The notes under the pieces are model-generated. The model saw only the letters and a list, made by a program, of their open reading frames with translations. It was not told where the DNA came from and did no database searches. The position numbers and the translations under genes were made by a program. Source: an uncultured Eubacteriales bacterium (GTDB lineage Bacteria; Bacillota; Clostridia; Lachnospirales; Bianqueaceae). From it: a DNA stretch of 37,617 nt. Shown one piece after another: positions 7,338-14,640 of this stretch. Each line of letters begins with the position of its first letter. Position 1 is the first letter of the stretch. The stretch is from positions 1 through 37,617 of the forward strand of contig ONBQ01000120.1 in the NCBI GenBank assembly GCA_900316145.1, read 5' to 3'.

Positions 7338-9146
7338 ATGAAAAAGGTGAAATGGCGTGATGGTATCATTTCGCAGGTCCTGATCCTCATGGTACTTGGT
7401 ATCCTTACGAGCGGGATCATAACATTTCTCACACAGAAAAAGATATCCAACGAATCGGTCAAAGAGCAGATGGAAGTTTTGTCAGCTCAGACCGCGCAGG
7501 AGGTCATGCTGGCGATCAAGGAATATCCGGCTTATGAATGGCTGATCGATTACTGGTACACCCATTCTGATGAAATGAACGTGGAATATGACGTTGGCTA
7601 TTTTGAAGGTACCAAAACAGAACGGAAAACACGTGAACTCATCGAGAACAATCCGGCTTTCTCTGTGAAATACGCGGATACGCAGGATATCAACCTTCTA
7701 TCTGATGAATACAAGAAGCTGTACGCGGAGATCACCTACACCTGGCTGACCAACCGGATCAATCAGATCAAACGGACCTATAAAGTGGACTATCTGTTTG
7801 CTCTCATCAGTGACCCGCCTTATGAGGAACAGTTTTTCCTGTTCAGCGGAGCGGATGCCGGTGCCAAGCGCGGTCAGAATTATGAAGAAGTCTATACATT
7901 AGGTACGATAGCAAAAGTGTCTGAAAGCCAGCAGAAGGCCATGAGCAAGGCGCTTAAGTTCTCTGAATACCTGGCGGACGCCGGTGCCTATGTGGACTAT
8001 TACGCAGCTTTCAACATCGTTAACGGCCATCCAGTCCTGATCGGCGTTACCTATAATCTGGCGGAAATGCAGAAAAATGTAGAGTCCGAGACCTGGAGCG
8101 GAACCGTCATCGCGATCGGTTACCAGATATTGCTTTCCGCTATTTTCATGATCTCGATCTACTTCTTCGTGCTGAGACCTTTGAAAAAAGTCCAGGCATC
8201 GATCAGTCTGTACGGGACCACGAAATCCAGTGAACTGGTCGAGAAGAATCTGGGAGAAGTCCATTTGCGCAATGAGATCGGTCAGCTGGCCGGAGATGTC
8301 GTCAGCATGACAAAGGATATCGATGACTATGTCAAGCAGATCGAGACGATCACGGCAGAAGAGCAGCGCATCAGTACGGAGCTGGCATTGGCTTCCCGAA
8401 TCCAGGCCAGCACCTTGCCAAGCCGATTCCCGCCATTCCCCCATCGTAAAGAATTTGATATTTTCGCGAGCATGGATCCGGCAAAAGAGGTCGGCGGTGA
8501 TTTCTATGATTTCTTCATGATCGATGATGATCATCTGGTTTTAGCGATCGCCGACGTATCCGGAAAGGGAGTCCCGGCTTCACTGTTCATGATGATCTCC
8601 ATGATCCGGATCCGCAACGCCTTCGAGCAGGATCTGAGCCCGGCCAATGTATTAAAGAAGGTCAATGAGCAGACCTGTGCCAACAATCCGGAAGAAATGT
8701 TTGTCAGCGTATGGCTGGGGATCCTTGAGATCTCGACCGGACGGCTGACCGCTGTGAATGCCGGTCATGAGTATCCGGCCATGGCGGTTGGTGAAGAGGG
8801 ACAGTTTGAAATCGTAAAGGACAAGCATGGCTTTGTGGTCGGCGGTATGGAAGGCATCCGTTTCCGAGACTATACTTTGCAGCTTGAGCCCGGATCCAAG
8901 ATCTTCGTATATACCGATGGTGTTCCGGAAGCAACTGATAAAGATGGCAATCTGTTCGGATTGGATCGTATGCTGGAGGCATTGAACAGTGATCCTAAAG
9001 CGTCCTTGAGCCAGATCCTGACCAACGTGCGCGCCTCTGTCGACAGCTTTGTACAGGAAGAGGAGCAATTTGATGATCTTACGATGATGTGCCTGGTCTA
9101 CAAAGGGCCTCAGGAACAAACGGAACAGAAACCGAAAGAAGAGTAA
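7338..9146 (+). CDS. Membrane-anchored sensor SpoIIE/RsbU-type PP2C phosphatase
   Basis: A 602-residue protein. An N-terminal membrane segment (ISQVLILMVLGILTSGIITFL) is followed by an extracellular sensor of about 230 residues and a second membrane segment (VIAIGYQILLSAIFMISIYFFVL). Next come a HAMP-like linker, a short coiled coil (VKQIETITAEEQRISTELALA) and a PP2C-like SpoIIE domain. Metal-binding aspartates are in EVGGDFYDFF, LAIADVSGKGVPASLFM, VYTDGVPEATD and QFDDLTMM. Such proteins dephosphorylate anti-anti-sigma factors (STAS proteins), linking an outside signal to gene control; no STAS partner or anti-sigma kinase is nearby. The start is uncertain: the ATG at 7338 has AAGG 13 bases upstream, while an ATG at 7293 would add 15 unlikely residues. 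A strong terminator follows. Confidence 0.88.
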   Translation: MKKVKWRDGIISQVLILMVLGILTSGIITFLTQKKISNESVKEQMEVLSAQTAQEVMLAIKEYPAYEWLIDYWYTHSDEMNVEYDVGYFEGTKTERKTRELIENNPAFSVKYADTQDINLLSDEYKKLYAEITYTWLTNRINQIKRTYKVDYLFALISDPPYEEQFFLFSGADAGAKRGQNYEEVYTLGTIAKVSESQQKAMSKALKFSEYLADAGAYVDYYAAFNIVNGHPVLIGVTYNLAEMQKNVESETWSGTVIAIGYQILLSAIFMISIYFFVLRPLKKVQASISLYGTTKSSELVEKNLGEVHLRNEIGQLAGDVVSMTKDIDDYVKQIETITAEEQRISTELALASRIQASTLPSRFPPFPHRKEFDIFASMDPAKEVGGDFYDFFMIDDDHLVLAIADVSGKGVPASLFMMISMIRIRNAFEQDLSPANVLKKVNEQTCANNPEEMFVSVWLGILEISTGRLTAVNAGHEYPAMAVGEEGQFEIVKDKHGFVVGGMEGIRFRDYTLQLEPGSKIFVYTDGVPEATDKDGNLFGLDRMLEALNSDPKASLSQILTNVRASVDSFVQEEEQFDDLTMMCLVYKGPQEQTEQKPKEE

Positions 9147-9155
9147 CCTGTATAG

Positions 9156-9208
9156 AACCGGCTTCTTAAATGGCAGGGGAGCACCTGTCTAAAAGAAGTC
9201 GGTTTTTT
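9156..9208 (+). terminator. Rho-independent terminator after the SpoIIE-type phosphatase gene
   Basis: AACCGGCTTCTT (9156-9167) pairs with AAGAAGTCGGTT (9193-9204) with one G-T wobble; a T run follows. The loop holds a second small stem. Confidence 0.85.
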
Positions 9209-9323
9209 GTTGTCCGGAGTTTTTTCGGAATTCCTCTTGCGTGTCATTTTACTTCGTGCTATAACGAAAACAGAATGGACGGAAATCACCGGGATGTCCC
9301 GGCAATAGAAGGAGGATCGAAAA

Positions 9324-9421
9324 TGGATAAGGCGGGGTATGACGGATGGTGCGGACTGGAATACAAACCGCTTCTGGACCCGGTAGAAAGCCTGAAACTG
9401 ACGAAAAAACTATATGCCTGA
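9324..9421 (+). pseudogene. C-terminal fragment resembling hydroxypyruvate isomerase / sugar-isomerase TIM barrel
   Basis: A 32-codon frame, ATG to TGA, preceded by AGGAGG. The peptide contains KAGYDGWCGLEYKPLLDPVESLKL, close to the usual C-terminal block of hydroxypyruvate isomerase-type TIM barrels (GYxGWxGxEYKPxGDTxxSL). The rest of the barrel is absent upstream, where the previous gene's terminator lies. I infer a relic of a lost hyi-like gene. The GAAGGAGGATC before the ATG may be part of the old coding sequence rather than a true binding site, but translation as a small peptide cannot be excluded. It has its own terminator downstream. Confidence 0.55.
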
Positions 9422-9428
9422 AAAACAG

Positions 9429-9466
9429 ACAAGGATCCTTAAAACAAGGGTCCTTGTTCCTTTTTT
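9429..9466 (+). terminator. Rho-independent terminator after the isomerase-like fragment
   Basis: ACAAGGATCCTT (9429-9440) pairs with AAGGGTCCTTGT (9446-9457) and is followed by TTCC and six T. Confidence 0.85.
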
Positions 9467-9490
9467 GCCTCATCTGCGCAAGGGATACGA

Positions 9491-9519
9491 TTGACTTTCC
9501 CCTGTTCACCGCTTATAAT
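9491..9519 (+). promoter_or_regulatory. Near-consensus sigma-A promoter of glgA
   Basis: TTGACT (9491-9496), a 17-base spacer and a perfect TATAAT (9514-9519). It lies just after a terminator and 50 bases before the glgA ATG. Confidence 0.88.
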
Positions 9520-9569
9520 AAAGATATCAATATTTTCGGATCAAAACCATATACAGAGGAGGAATTATC

Positions 9570-11093
9570 ATGTCGACAAAAAAACTCCAAAAGGAAGTGA
9601 CAGAGCAAGTTCCTGTCGCGGAGGAAACCAAGCTTCCTGAGCCCAGGCGCAGCGTGGCGTTCATCGGGTCGGAGTGCTATCCTTTTGTGAAGACCGGCGG
9701 CCTGGGAGATGTTATGTACGCGCTTCCGAAAGCGCTCATCGCTCAGAATATCGATGTGAAGGTCATTCTGCCCCGGTATAAATGCATCCCTTGGAAATAC
9801 CAGGAAAAGATGGTCTACAGAGGTGAATTTGTCATGAACCTCTGTGCGGATGGCAGATCTTTCTATGTCGGGATCATGGAATACGTCTGGGACGGAGTCG
9901 TATATGATTTCATTGATAACGAAGAGTTTTTCAGCTGGGGCAATCCCTACACCAATCTGGTAGATGATATCCCTAAATTCTGCTTCTTTGGCAAGGCGGC
10001 ACTGGCAGCTCTGAATTATATGAACTGGATCCCGGATATCATCCATTGTCATGACTGGCAGGCAGGCCTGGTTCCGGTTTATCTGCGCACACTGTTTGAA
10101 GGGACGCCTGTCGCTTCGGCCAAGACCATTCTGACGATCCATAATCTCAGATTCCAGGGCATTTACAACATTCCCACCGTTCGTTACTGGTCGGGTCTTC
10201 CGGACTATGTATTCAATTATGACGCTCTCAAACAGGGAAATGATGACGCCAACATGTTCAAGGGTGGTCTGGCCTACGCGGATATGATCACCACCGTCAG
10301 CAATACCTACGCGGGTGAGATCCAGACCGAATTCTATGGGGAAAACCTTGACGCGCATCTGCGCTATCATTCCGGAAAGCTTCGCGGTATCGTGAATGGC
10401 ATCGATGTCGAAATGTGGGATACGGCCACGGATCCGCGCCTTGCGGTCAATTATGACGCAAGCAATGTTCTGGAAAAGAAAAAGGAAAATAAAAGAGCCT
10501 TGCAAGAGGAATTGGGACTGGTCCAGGATGAAAATAAATTCGTGATCGGCCTGATCTCCCGTCTTACCGATCAGAAGGGACTGGACCTGGTCAACGCGGT
10601 CATTCCGTCCCTTATCGATGAGCATACCCAGTTTGTCGTCCTGGGCACCGGTGACGCGCGCTATGAGGATTCTTTCCGCTACTATGAAAACTGCTTCAAG
10701 GGCAGTGTATGCTCCAATATCATGTATGATGAGACAAGAGCCCATAAGATCTATGCCGGCGCGGATGCCTTGCTGGTACCATCCTTGTTTGAGCCCTGCG
10801 GGCTGACGCAGCTGATCGCTATGCGCTATGGTACAGTACCCATTGTGCGTGAGACCGGCGGCTTAAAAGATACGGTCGAACCCTACAACCAGTTCACGGA
10901 TGAGGGCAATGGCTTTACCTTTGACCGCTATGAAGCCGGATTGTTGATGGACGCGATCATCCGGGCCAGAAACCTGTATCTGGATTATCGCCCGTCCTGG
11001 GACAAGATGGTAGTTAGAGACATGAATAAAGATGTCTCATGGGATCATTCCGCCAAGATCTACCGGGATCTGTACATGGAACTGAGACCTTGA
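9570..11093 (+). CDS. glgA: Glycogen synthase (ADP-glucose type, GT5)
   Basis: A 507-residue glycosyltransferase that extends alpha-1,4-glucan chains from ADP-glucose in the cytoplasm. Motifs: KTGGLGDV (residues 41-48, ADP-glucose loop), DIIHCHDWQAGLVP, TIHNLRFQG, IVNGIDVEMWDTATDP, GLISRLTDQKGLDL, and the catalytic C-terminal block LVPSLFEPCGLTQLIAMRYGTVPIVRETGGLKDTVEPYN with its acidic residue in FEPCGL. Compared with usual GlgA (about 475-485 residues) there is an N-terminal extension of roughly 27 polar residues. The ATG at 9570 follows GAGGAGGAA. It is a single-gene unit with its own strong promoter and terminator; glgB, glgC, glgD and glgP are not in this window. Confidence 0.95.
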   Translation: MSTKKLQKEVTEQVPVAEETKLPEPRRSVAFIGSECYPFVKTGGLGDVMYALPKALIAQNIDVKVILPRYKCIPWKYQEKMVYRGEFVMNLCADGRSFYVGIMEYVWDGVVYDFIDNEEFFSWGNPYTNLVDDIPKFCFFGKAALAALNYMNWIPDIIHCHDWQAGLVPVYLRTLFEGTPVASAKTILTIHNLRFQGIYNIPTVRYWSGLPDYVFNYDALKQGNDDANMFKGGLAYADMITTVSNTYAGEIQTEFYGENLDAHLRYHSGKLRGIVNGIDVEMWDTATDPRLAVNYDASNVLEKKKENKRALQEELGLVQDENKFVIGLISRLTDQKGLDLVNAVIPSLIDEHTQFVVLGTGDARYEDSFRYYENCFKGSVCSNIMYDETRAHKIYAGADALLVPSLFEPCGLTQLIAMRYGTVPIVRETGGLKDTVEPYNQFTDEGNGFTFDRYEAGLLMDAIIRARNLYLDYRPSWDKMVVRDMNKDVSWDHSAKIYRDLYMELRP

Positions 11094-11110
11094 TCCAGAT
11101 AGGTTGATCT

Positions 11111-11148
11111 AAGCATCTGCCCCTGATCCAACAGGAGCAGATGCTTTT
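11111..11148 (+). terminator. Rho-independent terminator of glgA
   Basis: AAGCATCTGC (11111-11120) pairs with GCAGATGCTT (11137-11146). The T run is short. Confidence 0.8.
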
Positions 11149-11187
11149 CGTCCTTAATTACCGCGTTTAATACTTTGAGTCACGGAA

Positions 11188-11199
11188 CAGCAGCTGCTG
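11188..11199. promoter_or_regulatory. Perfect 12-base palindrome upstream of the ADA-like operon
   Basis: CAGCAGCTGCTG lies 33 bases before the first ATG of the four-gene operon, in the only gap that can hold its promoter. It may be an operator. I could not place a convincing -35/-10 pair nearby, so this is tentative. Confidence 0.35.
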
Positions 11200-11232
11200 A
11201 GAAAAATATAGAAAGTGGTCAGGAAAAGTTCT

Positions 11233-13686
11233 ATGTCATATTTCGGCCGGTTTTACCTGGACAAAGAGAAAGACATGGTCGTGGATCTGTTTATGGACCA
11301 TGAGGAGCTTTCTTATGTGCTACGTACCCCGAATCACCATACCGGGAACCTTATCACCAATCTGGCCAGGCTTTGCGGGCTGCCCCTATCCTTCGATGAG
11401 CAGGGACTGAAGGTGATCAGGGGCCTGGTTCCCTGTTATTATGATGCCTATAATGAGCGAGTCTATATCTTTCGCCTGGGCGGGACCAAAACAGCGAATA
11501 TATATCCCGATGGACGCATAGAAATGAAAGCGCAGGTCCCATCCATTTCCAAAACTTTGATGAGCCAGACGAAAGATTATTCCCTGGATATAGAACGAAC
11601 GATCGTCAAAACCTATCTCCTTAGTGATGTGAAATTCAGAACGGACCTGCATACACACATGAACGCGAACCTGTCTCCGGATATCCTGATCGGGCTGGGT
11701 ATCGCGCACCAGATCCGTTATCCTTTGTATTATATCAAAAAGCTTGAACTCAAGTTGAAGAGTGATCAGTGGGACAGCCTTGCGGAAAGAAGAAAAGTCG
11801 TTGAGAAAGCTTTTGCGGATTCCGAACTGACCGGCAAGTATCTGGTCCGGCGTATCGATGATCATACCTTCATCAATTTCGCGGATCTGATCCTGAACAA
11901 TCTGGAAAACGCGGAATACAATATACCGCGCATCCGGGCTTCGCTGGCCATCATGAAGGATGGACAGGCGGTCTTTACCAACCTGGAAAAGGTGTATCTG
12001 TACAGGTATGTTTTTACCAAGGGAAGCGTGTCAGACTATCAGATCTCCTTGCATGATGTGGAGAAGATCCCGGACCGCGATATAGCGGATACCGTATCTC
12101 AGGTGCTGGCGGACAGAGTAAGCGAAACATATAAGCACAATACCTTGTATCAGGATACGTTGTTATGGATCGGACGCGCCATGCAAAGGCGCGGCGTCCT
12201 CTATACCGAGATCTCCGATACGTCGCTCGTCAAAAAGGATGCGGCCCCTTATGTCTTGGAGCAGATCCATGAAGTCATGCCTAAGATCTATCAGGAGACA
12301 GGCGTCCGGATCCGCTTTTTAGCGGCGATCCGACGTATTCCCCTTACCATCATCAAAGACCGGGTCACGCCGAATGATTATCTGCAGGAGAACTTAAGGG
12401 TCTTGCAGGCAGTCTCGAAAGATCCTTATGTGGCCGGAAGTGATATTATAGGAGAAGAGATCAATGACATCCGCGAGCTGAAGCCAGTTATACGGGAGAT
12501 CGTTCGGATCGCGGCGGATGTGCCGGGCTATGTGGTACGCATCCATGCCGGAGAGAGCGACAGCCTGCGGGATAACGTGGGCAACAGCATCCGATGCGTG
12601 AAAGAATCTTTGGCAGAGGGCCAGCCTATGCCGTTCATGCGGATCGGTCACGGATTATATACGTCGAACCTGCGCTCGTCCAAAGGAAAACGCCTGATCC
12701 AGGATATCCTGGAAAATGACGTGATCCTGGAGTTCCAGATCACCTCCAACGTGCGGCTTAACAACCTGAGCTCGGATATGTCCTGGCATCCGCTGAAAAG
12801 CTATCTGCGCGCGGGGATCGGATGCGTGCAGGGAACCGACGGAGGCGCTTTGTATGGCACCGATTCTATCGATGAGCAGCTGGCCCTGAGCAAGCTCCTG
12901 AACCTGACCACGGAGGATCTGAAGGCCATGCGCCATACTGAGGAGCGCATCATCCGGGCCAGTGAGGAGGCCTTTAGGCAAAAAGAAGCGGCGTTTGCCA
13001 AAGCCGTTCAAGGGCGGAGCGTAAAAGAAGAATATGAAAAGCGGATCCAGGATCTGAAACCCGATACGAAAGAACTCTATGCGAAAGACCACAGGCTGGA
13101 CGCGGCCAAGGTCCTGTGTGAAAGAATCGAAGAGCTCCCGGAAGAAGGGATCCCGCTCATCCTGGCCGGCGGCAGCTTTAACCACGATGATCACGGAACC
13201 AGAGTCCGGGAAGAGGATAAAAAGCTGATCGATCGTTTATTGGATCAGGCGGATCCTTCGCGGTATTTCTTTGTGATCGGACACAAACTGCGCGCGCAGG
13301 AACGGTATCTTTTGGATAAGAATCAGGGACGCTTCAGGGTCTACGCGTTTTCGCCGACCCGGATCAGCCGACAGGAAGCCGGACGCCTTCTGAAAGAGGA
13401 TATCCACATCCGGCTGTCGATCGAGCCCAGCAGCATGGGACTGTATAAAAGCATTTCCTATGAGATCTTTAAGCGAAGACCGTCGATCCTGATCGCGTTT
13501 GATGGCAATTCGGCGGCCGCCAATCTGATCCAGGAAGCCAAAAACGGCAAGTGGAAGTGCCGCATTTACATCAATGAGCATTCCCGTGTGCTGCGAAGAA
13601 AAGCAGGTTCATTGCAAGGTTATGTTACGATGTTTTCGGATAGTGACATCGTTTCAGAGATATTAACAGAAAAGGATAAAGAGTGA
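11233..13686 (+). CDS. Adenosine-deaminase-like metallohydrolase with SLOG-like C-terminal domain
   Basis: An 817-residue soluble protein. An unassigned N-terminal region (about 1-130) precedes a split adenosine/AMP deaminase-like barrel: zinc motif H140-x-H142 in DLHTHMN, HAGE at 438-441 (metal histidine and catalytic glutamate), H473 in IGHG, and D536 in GTDGGALYGTDSIDE, where the usual second Asp is Gly. The gap of about 300 residues between HxH and HAGE exceeds the usual 180-200, so there is an insertion. From about 640 a Rossmann-like domain begins with ILAGGS (GGS at 646-648) and has RRPSILIAFDGNSAAANLIQEA, recalling SLOG/DprA-type nucleotide-binding folds; that is inference from pattern only. 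The ATG at 11233 has AGGA eight bases upstream; a GTG at 11215 is rejected. It heads a four-gene operon and overlaps the kinase gene by four bases. Substrate unknown. Confidence 0.8.
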   Translation: MSYFGRFYLDKEKDMVVDLFMDHEELSYVLRTPNHHTGNLITNLARLCGLPLSFDEQGLKVIRGLVPCYYDAYNERVYIFRLGGTKTANIYPDGRIEMKAQVPSISKTLMSQTKDYSLDIERTIVKTYLLSDVKFRTDLHTHMNANLSPDILIGLGIAHQIRYPLYYIKKLELKLKSDQWDSLAERRKVVEKAFADSELTGKYLVRRIDDHTFINFADLILNNLENAEYNIPRIRASLAIMKDGQAVFTNLEKVYLYRYVFTKGSVSDYQISLHDVEKIPDRDIADTVSQVLADRVSETYKHNTLYQDTLLWIGRAMQRRGVLYTEISDTSLVKKDAAPYVLEQIHEVMPKIYQETGVRIRFLAAIRRIPLTIIKDRVTPNDYLQENLRVLQAVSKDPYVAGSDIIGEEINDIRELKPVIREIVRIAADVPGYVVRIHAGESDSLRDNVGNSIRCVKESLAEGQPMPFMRIGHGLYTSNLRSSKGKRLIQDILENDVILEFQITSNVRLNNLSSDMSWHPLKSYLRAGIGCVQGTDGGALYGTDSIDEQLALSKLLNLTTEDLKAMRHTEERIIRASEEAFRQKEAAFAKAVQGRSVKEEYEKRIQDLKPDTKELYAKDHRLDAAKVLCERIEELPEEGIPLILAGGSFNHDDHGTRVREEDKKLIDRLLDQADPSRYFFVIGHKLRAQERYLLDKNQGRFRVYAFSPTRISRQEAGRLLKEDIHIRLSIEPSSMGLYKSISYEIFKRRPSILIAFDGNSAAANLIQEAKNGKWKCRIYINEHSRVLRRKAGSLQGYVTMFSDSDIVSEILTEKDKE

Positions 13687-14627
13687 CCGGTATGGGGATC
13701 GCGATCTTTGGAGCTGCCTTTGTAGATATCAAGGGATATCCATTTACACAGTTTATTCCGGGCGGACGCAATGCCGGACGCATCGTTCAGGTGCACGGCG
13801 GAGTCACGCGCAACATTGCGGAAGATATCGGAAATATTGAATTATGGCCTACGTTCATTTCAGTACTGGATGAAAGCGGCACCAGCACCGATGTGATCGA
13901 AAAACTGAACCGTCATCATGTTGATACCCGCTATATCCGCCGCACAGATGATGGTCTGGGTACATGGCTGGCGATCTTTGACCATCAGGGTGATGTGGTC
14001 AGTTCCATTTCGAAACGGCCGGATCTTTCCGAGATCATAAGGATCCTGGAAGACCATGGAGATGAGATCTTCCGGGAGGCTGACAGCATCATCGTAGAGA
14101 TCGATATGGAGGATAAGATCCTGAACCGGATCTTTTCTCTGGCGGAAAAGTATCAAAAAGAGGTCTATGCTGTCGTTTCCAATATGTCCATCGCGCTGGA
14201 GCGAAGAGATTTGATGCAGAAGACTGCCTGCTTCGTATGTAACGAACAGGAAGCGGGCCTGCTGTTTTCAGAAGAATACGAAGGCCTTGCGCCGGAAGAA
14301 CTGGTGCGGATCCTGGAGAAGCGGATCGAGCAGGCCGGGATCTCCAAAATGGTCGTGACCATGGGCGGAAACGGCGCGGTCTATGCGGAATTAGGCGGCG
14401 AAAGCGGCATCTGTCCTGCACAGAAGGTAGATGTGATCGACACAACAGGCTGCGGCGACAGTTTCTTTGCCGGTGTTGCCATGGGCCTGACCTATGGAAA
14501 GACGCTTCGAGAAGCGGCTGTGATCGGGACAAGGCTTGCTTCCTCCGTCATCGCGACAAAGGAAAATGTATGCCCAAGGTTCCGCCCGGAAGAGTTTGAT
14601 CTAAAAGTTCCACATATTAACAAATAG
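13683..14627 (+). CDS. PfkB-family kinase, nucleoside (pseudouridine kinase)-like
   Basis: A 314-residue ribokinase-fold sugar or nucleoside kinase. The N-terminal layout (FGAAFVDIKG, PGGRNAGRIVQVHGGVTRNIAEDIGNI) matches pseudouridine/nucleoside kinases such as PsuK more than fructokinases. The C-terminal anion-hole motif is DTTGCGDSFFAGVAMG with catalytic base D259; Cys replaces the usual Ala in GAGD. MVVTMGGNGAVYAE is the usual strand before the ATP site. The GTG at 13683 overlaps the deaminase stop as GTGA and has AAGGA six bases upstream; an ATG at 13692 is possible. I infer action on a nucleoside or ribose-like product linked to the upstream protein. Confidence 0.85.
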   Translation: MTGMGIAIFGAAFVDIKGYPFTQFIPGGRNAGRIVQVHGGVTRNIAEDIGNIELWPTFISVLDESGTSTDVIEKLNRHHVDTRYIRRTDDGLGTWLAIFDHQGDVVSSISKRPDLSEIIRILEDHGDEIFREADSIIVEIDMEDKILNRIFSLAEKYQKEVYAVVSNMSIALERRDLMQKTACFVCNEQEAGLLFSEEYEGLAPEELVRILEKRIEQAGISKMVVTMGGNGAVYAELGGESGICPAQKVDVIDTTGCGDSFFAGVAMGLTYGKTLREAAVIGTRLASSVIATKENVCPRFRPEEFDLKVPHINK

Positions 14628-14640
14628 AAAGGAATATATG

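Noticed and set aside
9513-10745. A 410-codon open frame on the minus strand opposite glgA
   Set aside because: It is antisense to a certain gene and runs through its promoter region; the protein has no recognisable motif.
11233-14627. RADAR (RdrA/RdrB) defence system
   Set aside because: The large ADA-like protein recalls RdrB, but no RdrA-type ATPase or defence neighbour is present; the partner is a PfkB kinase.
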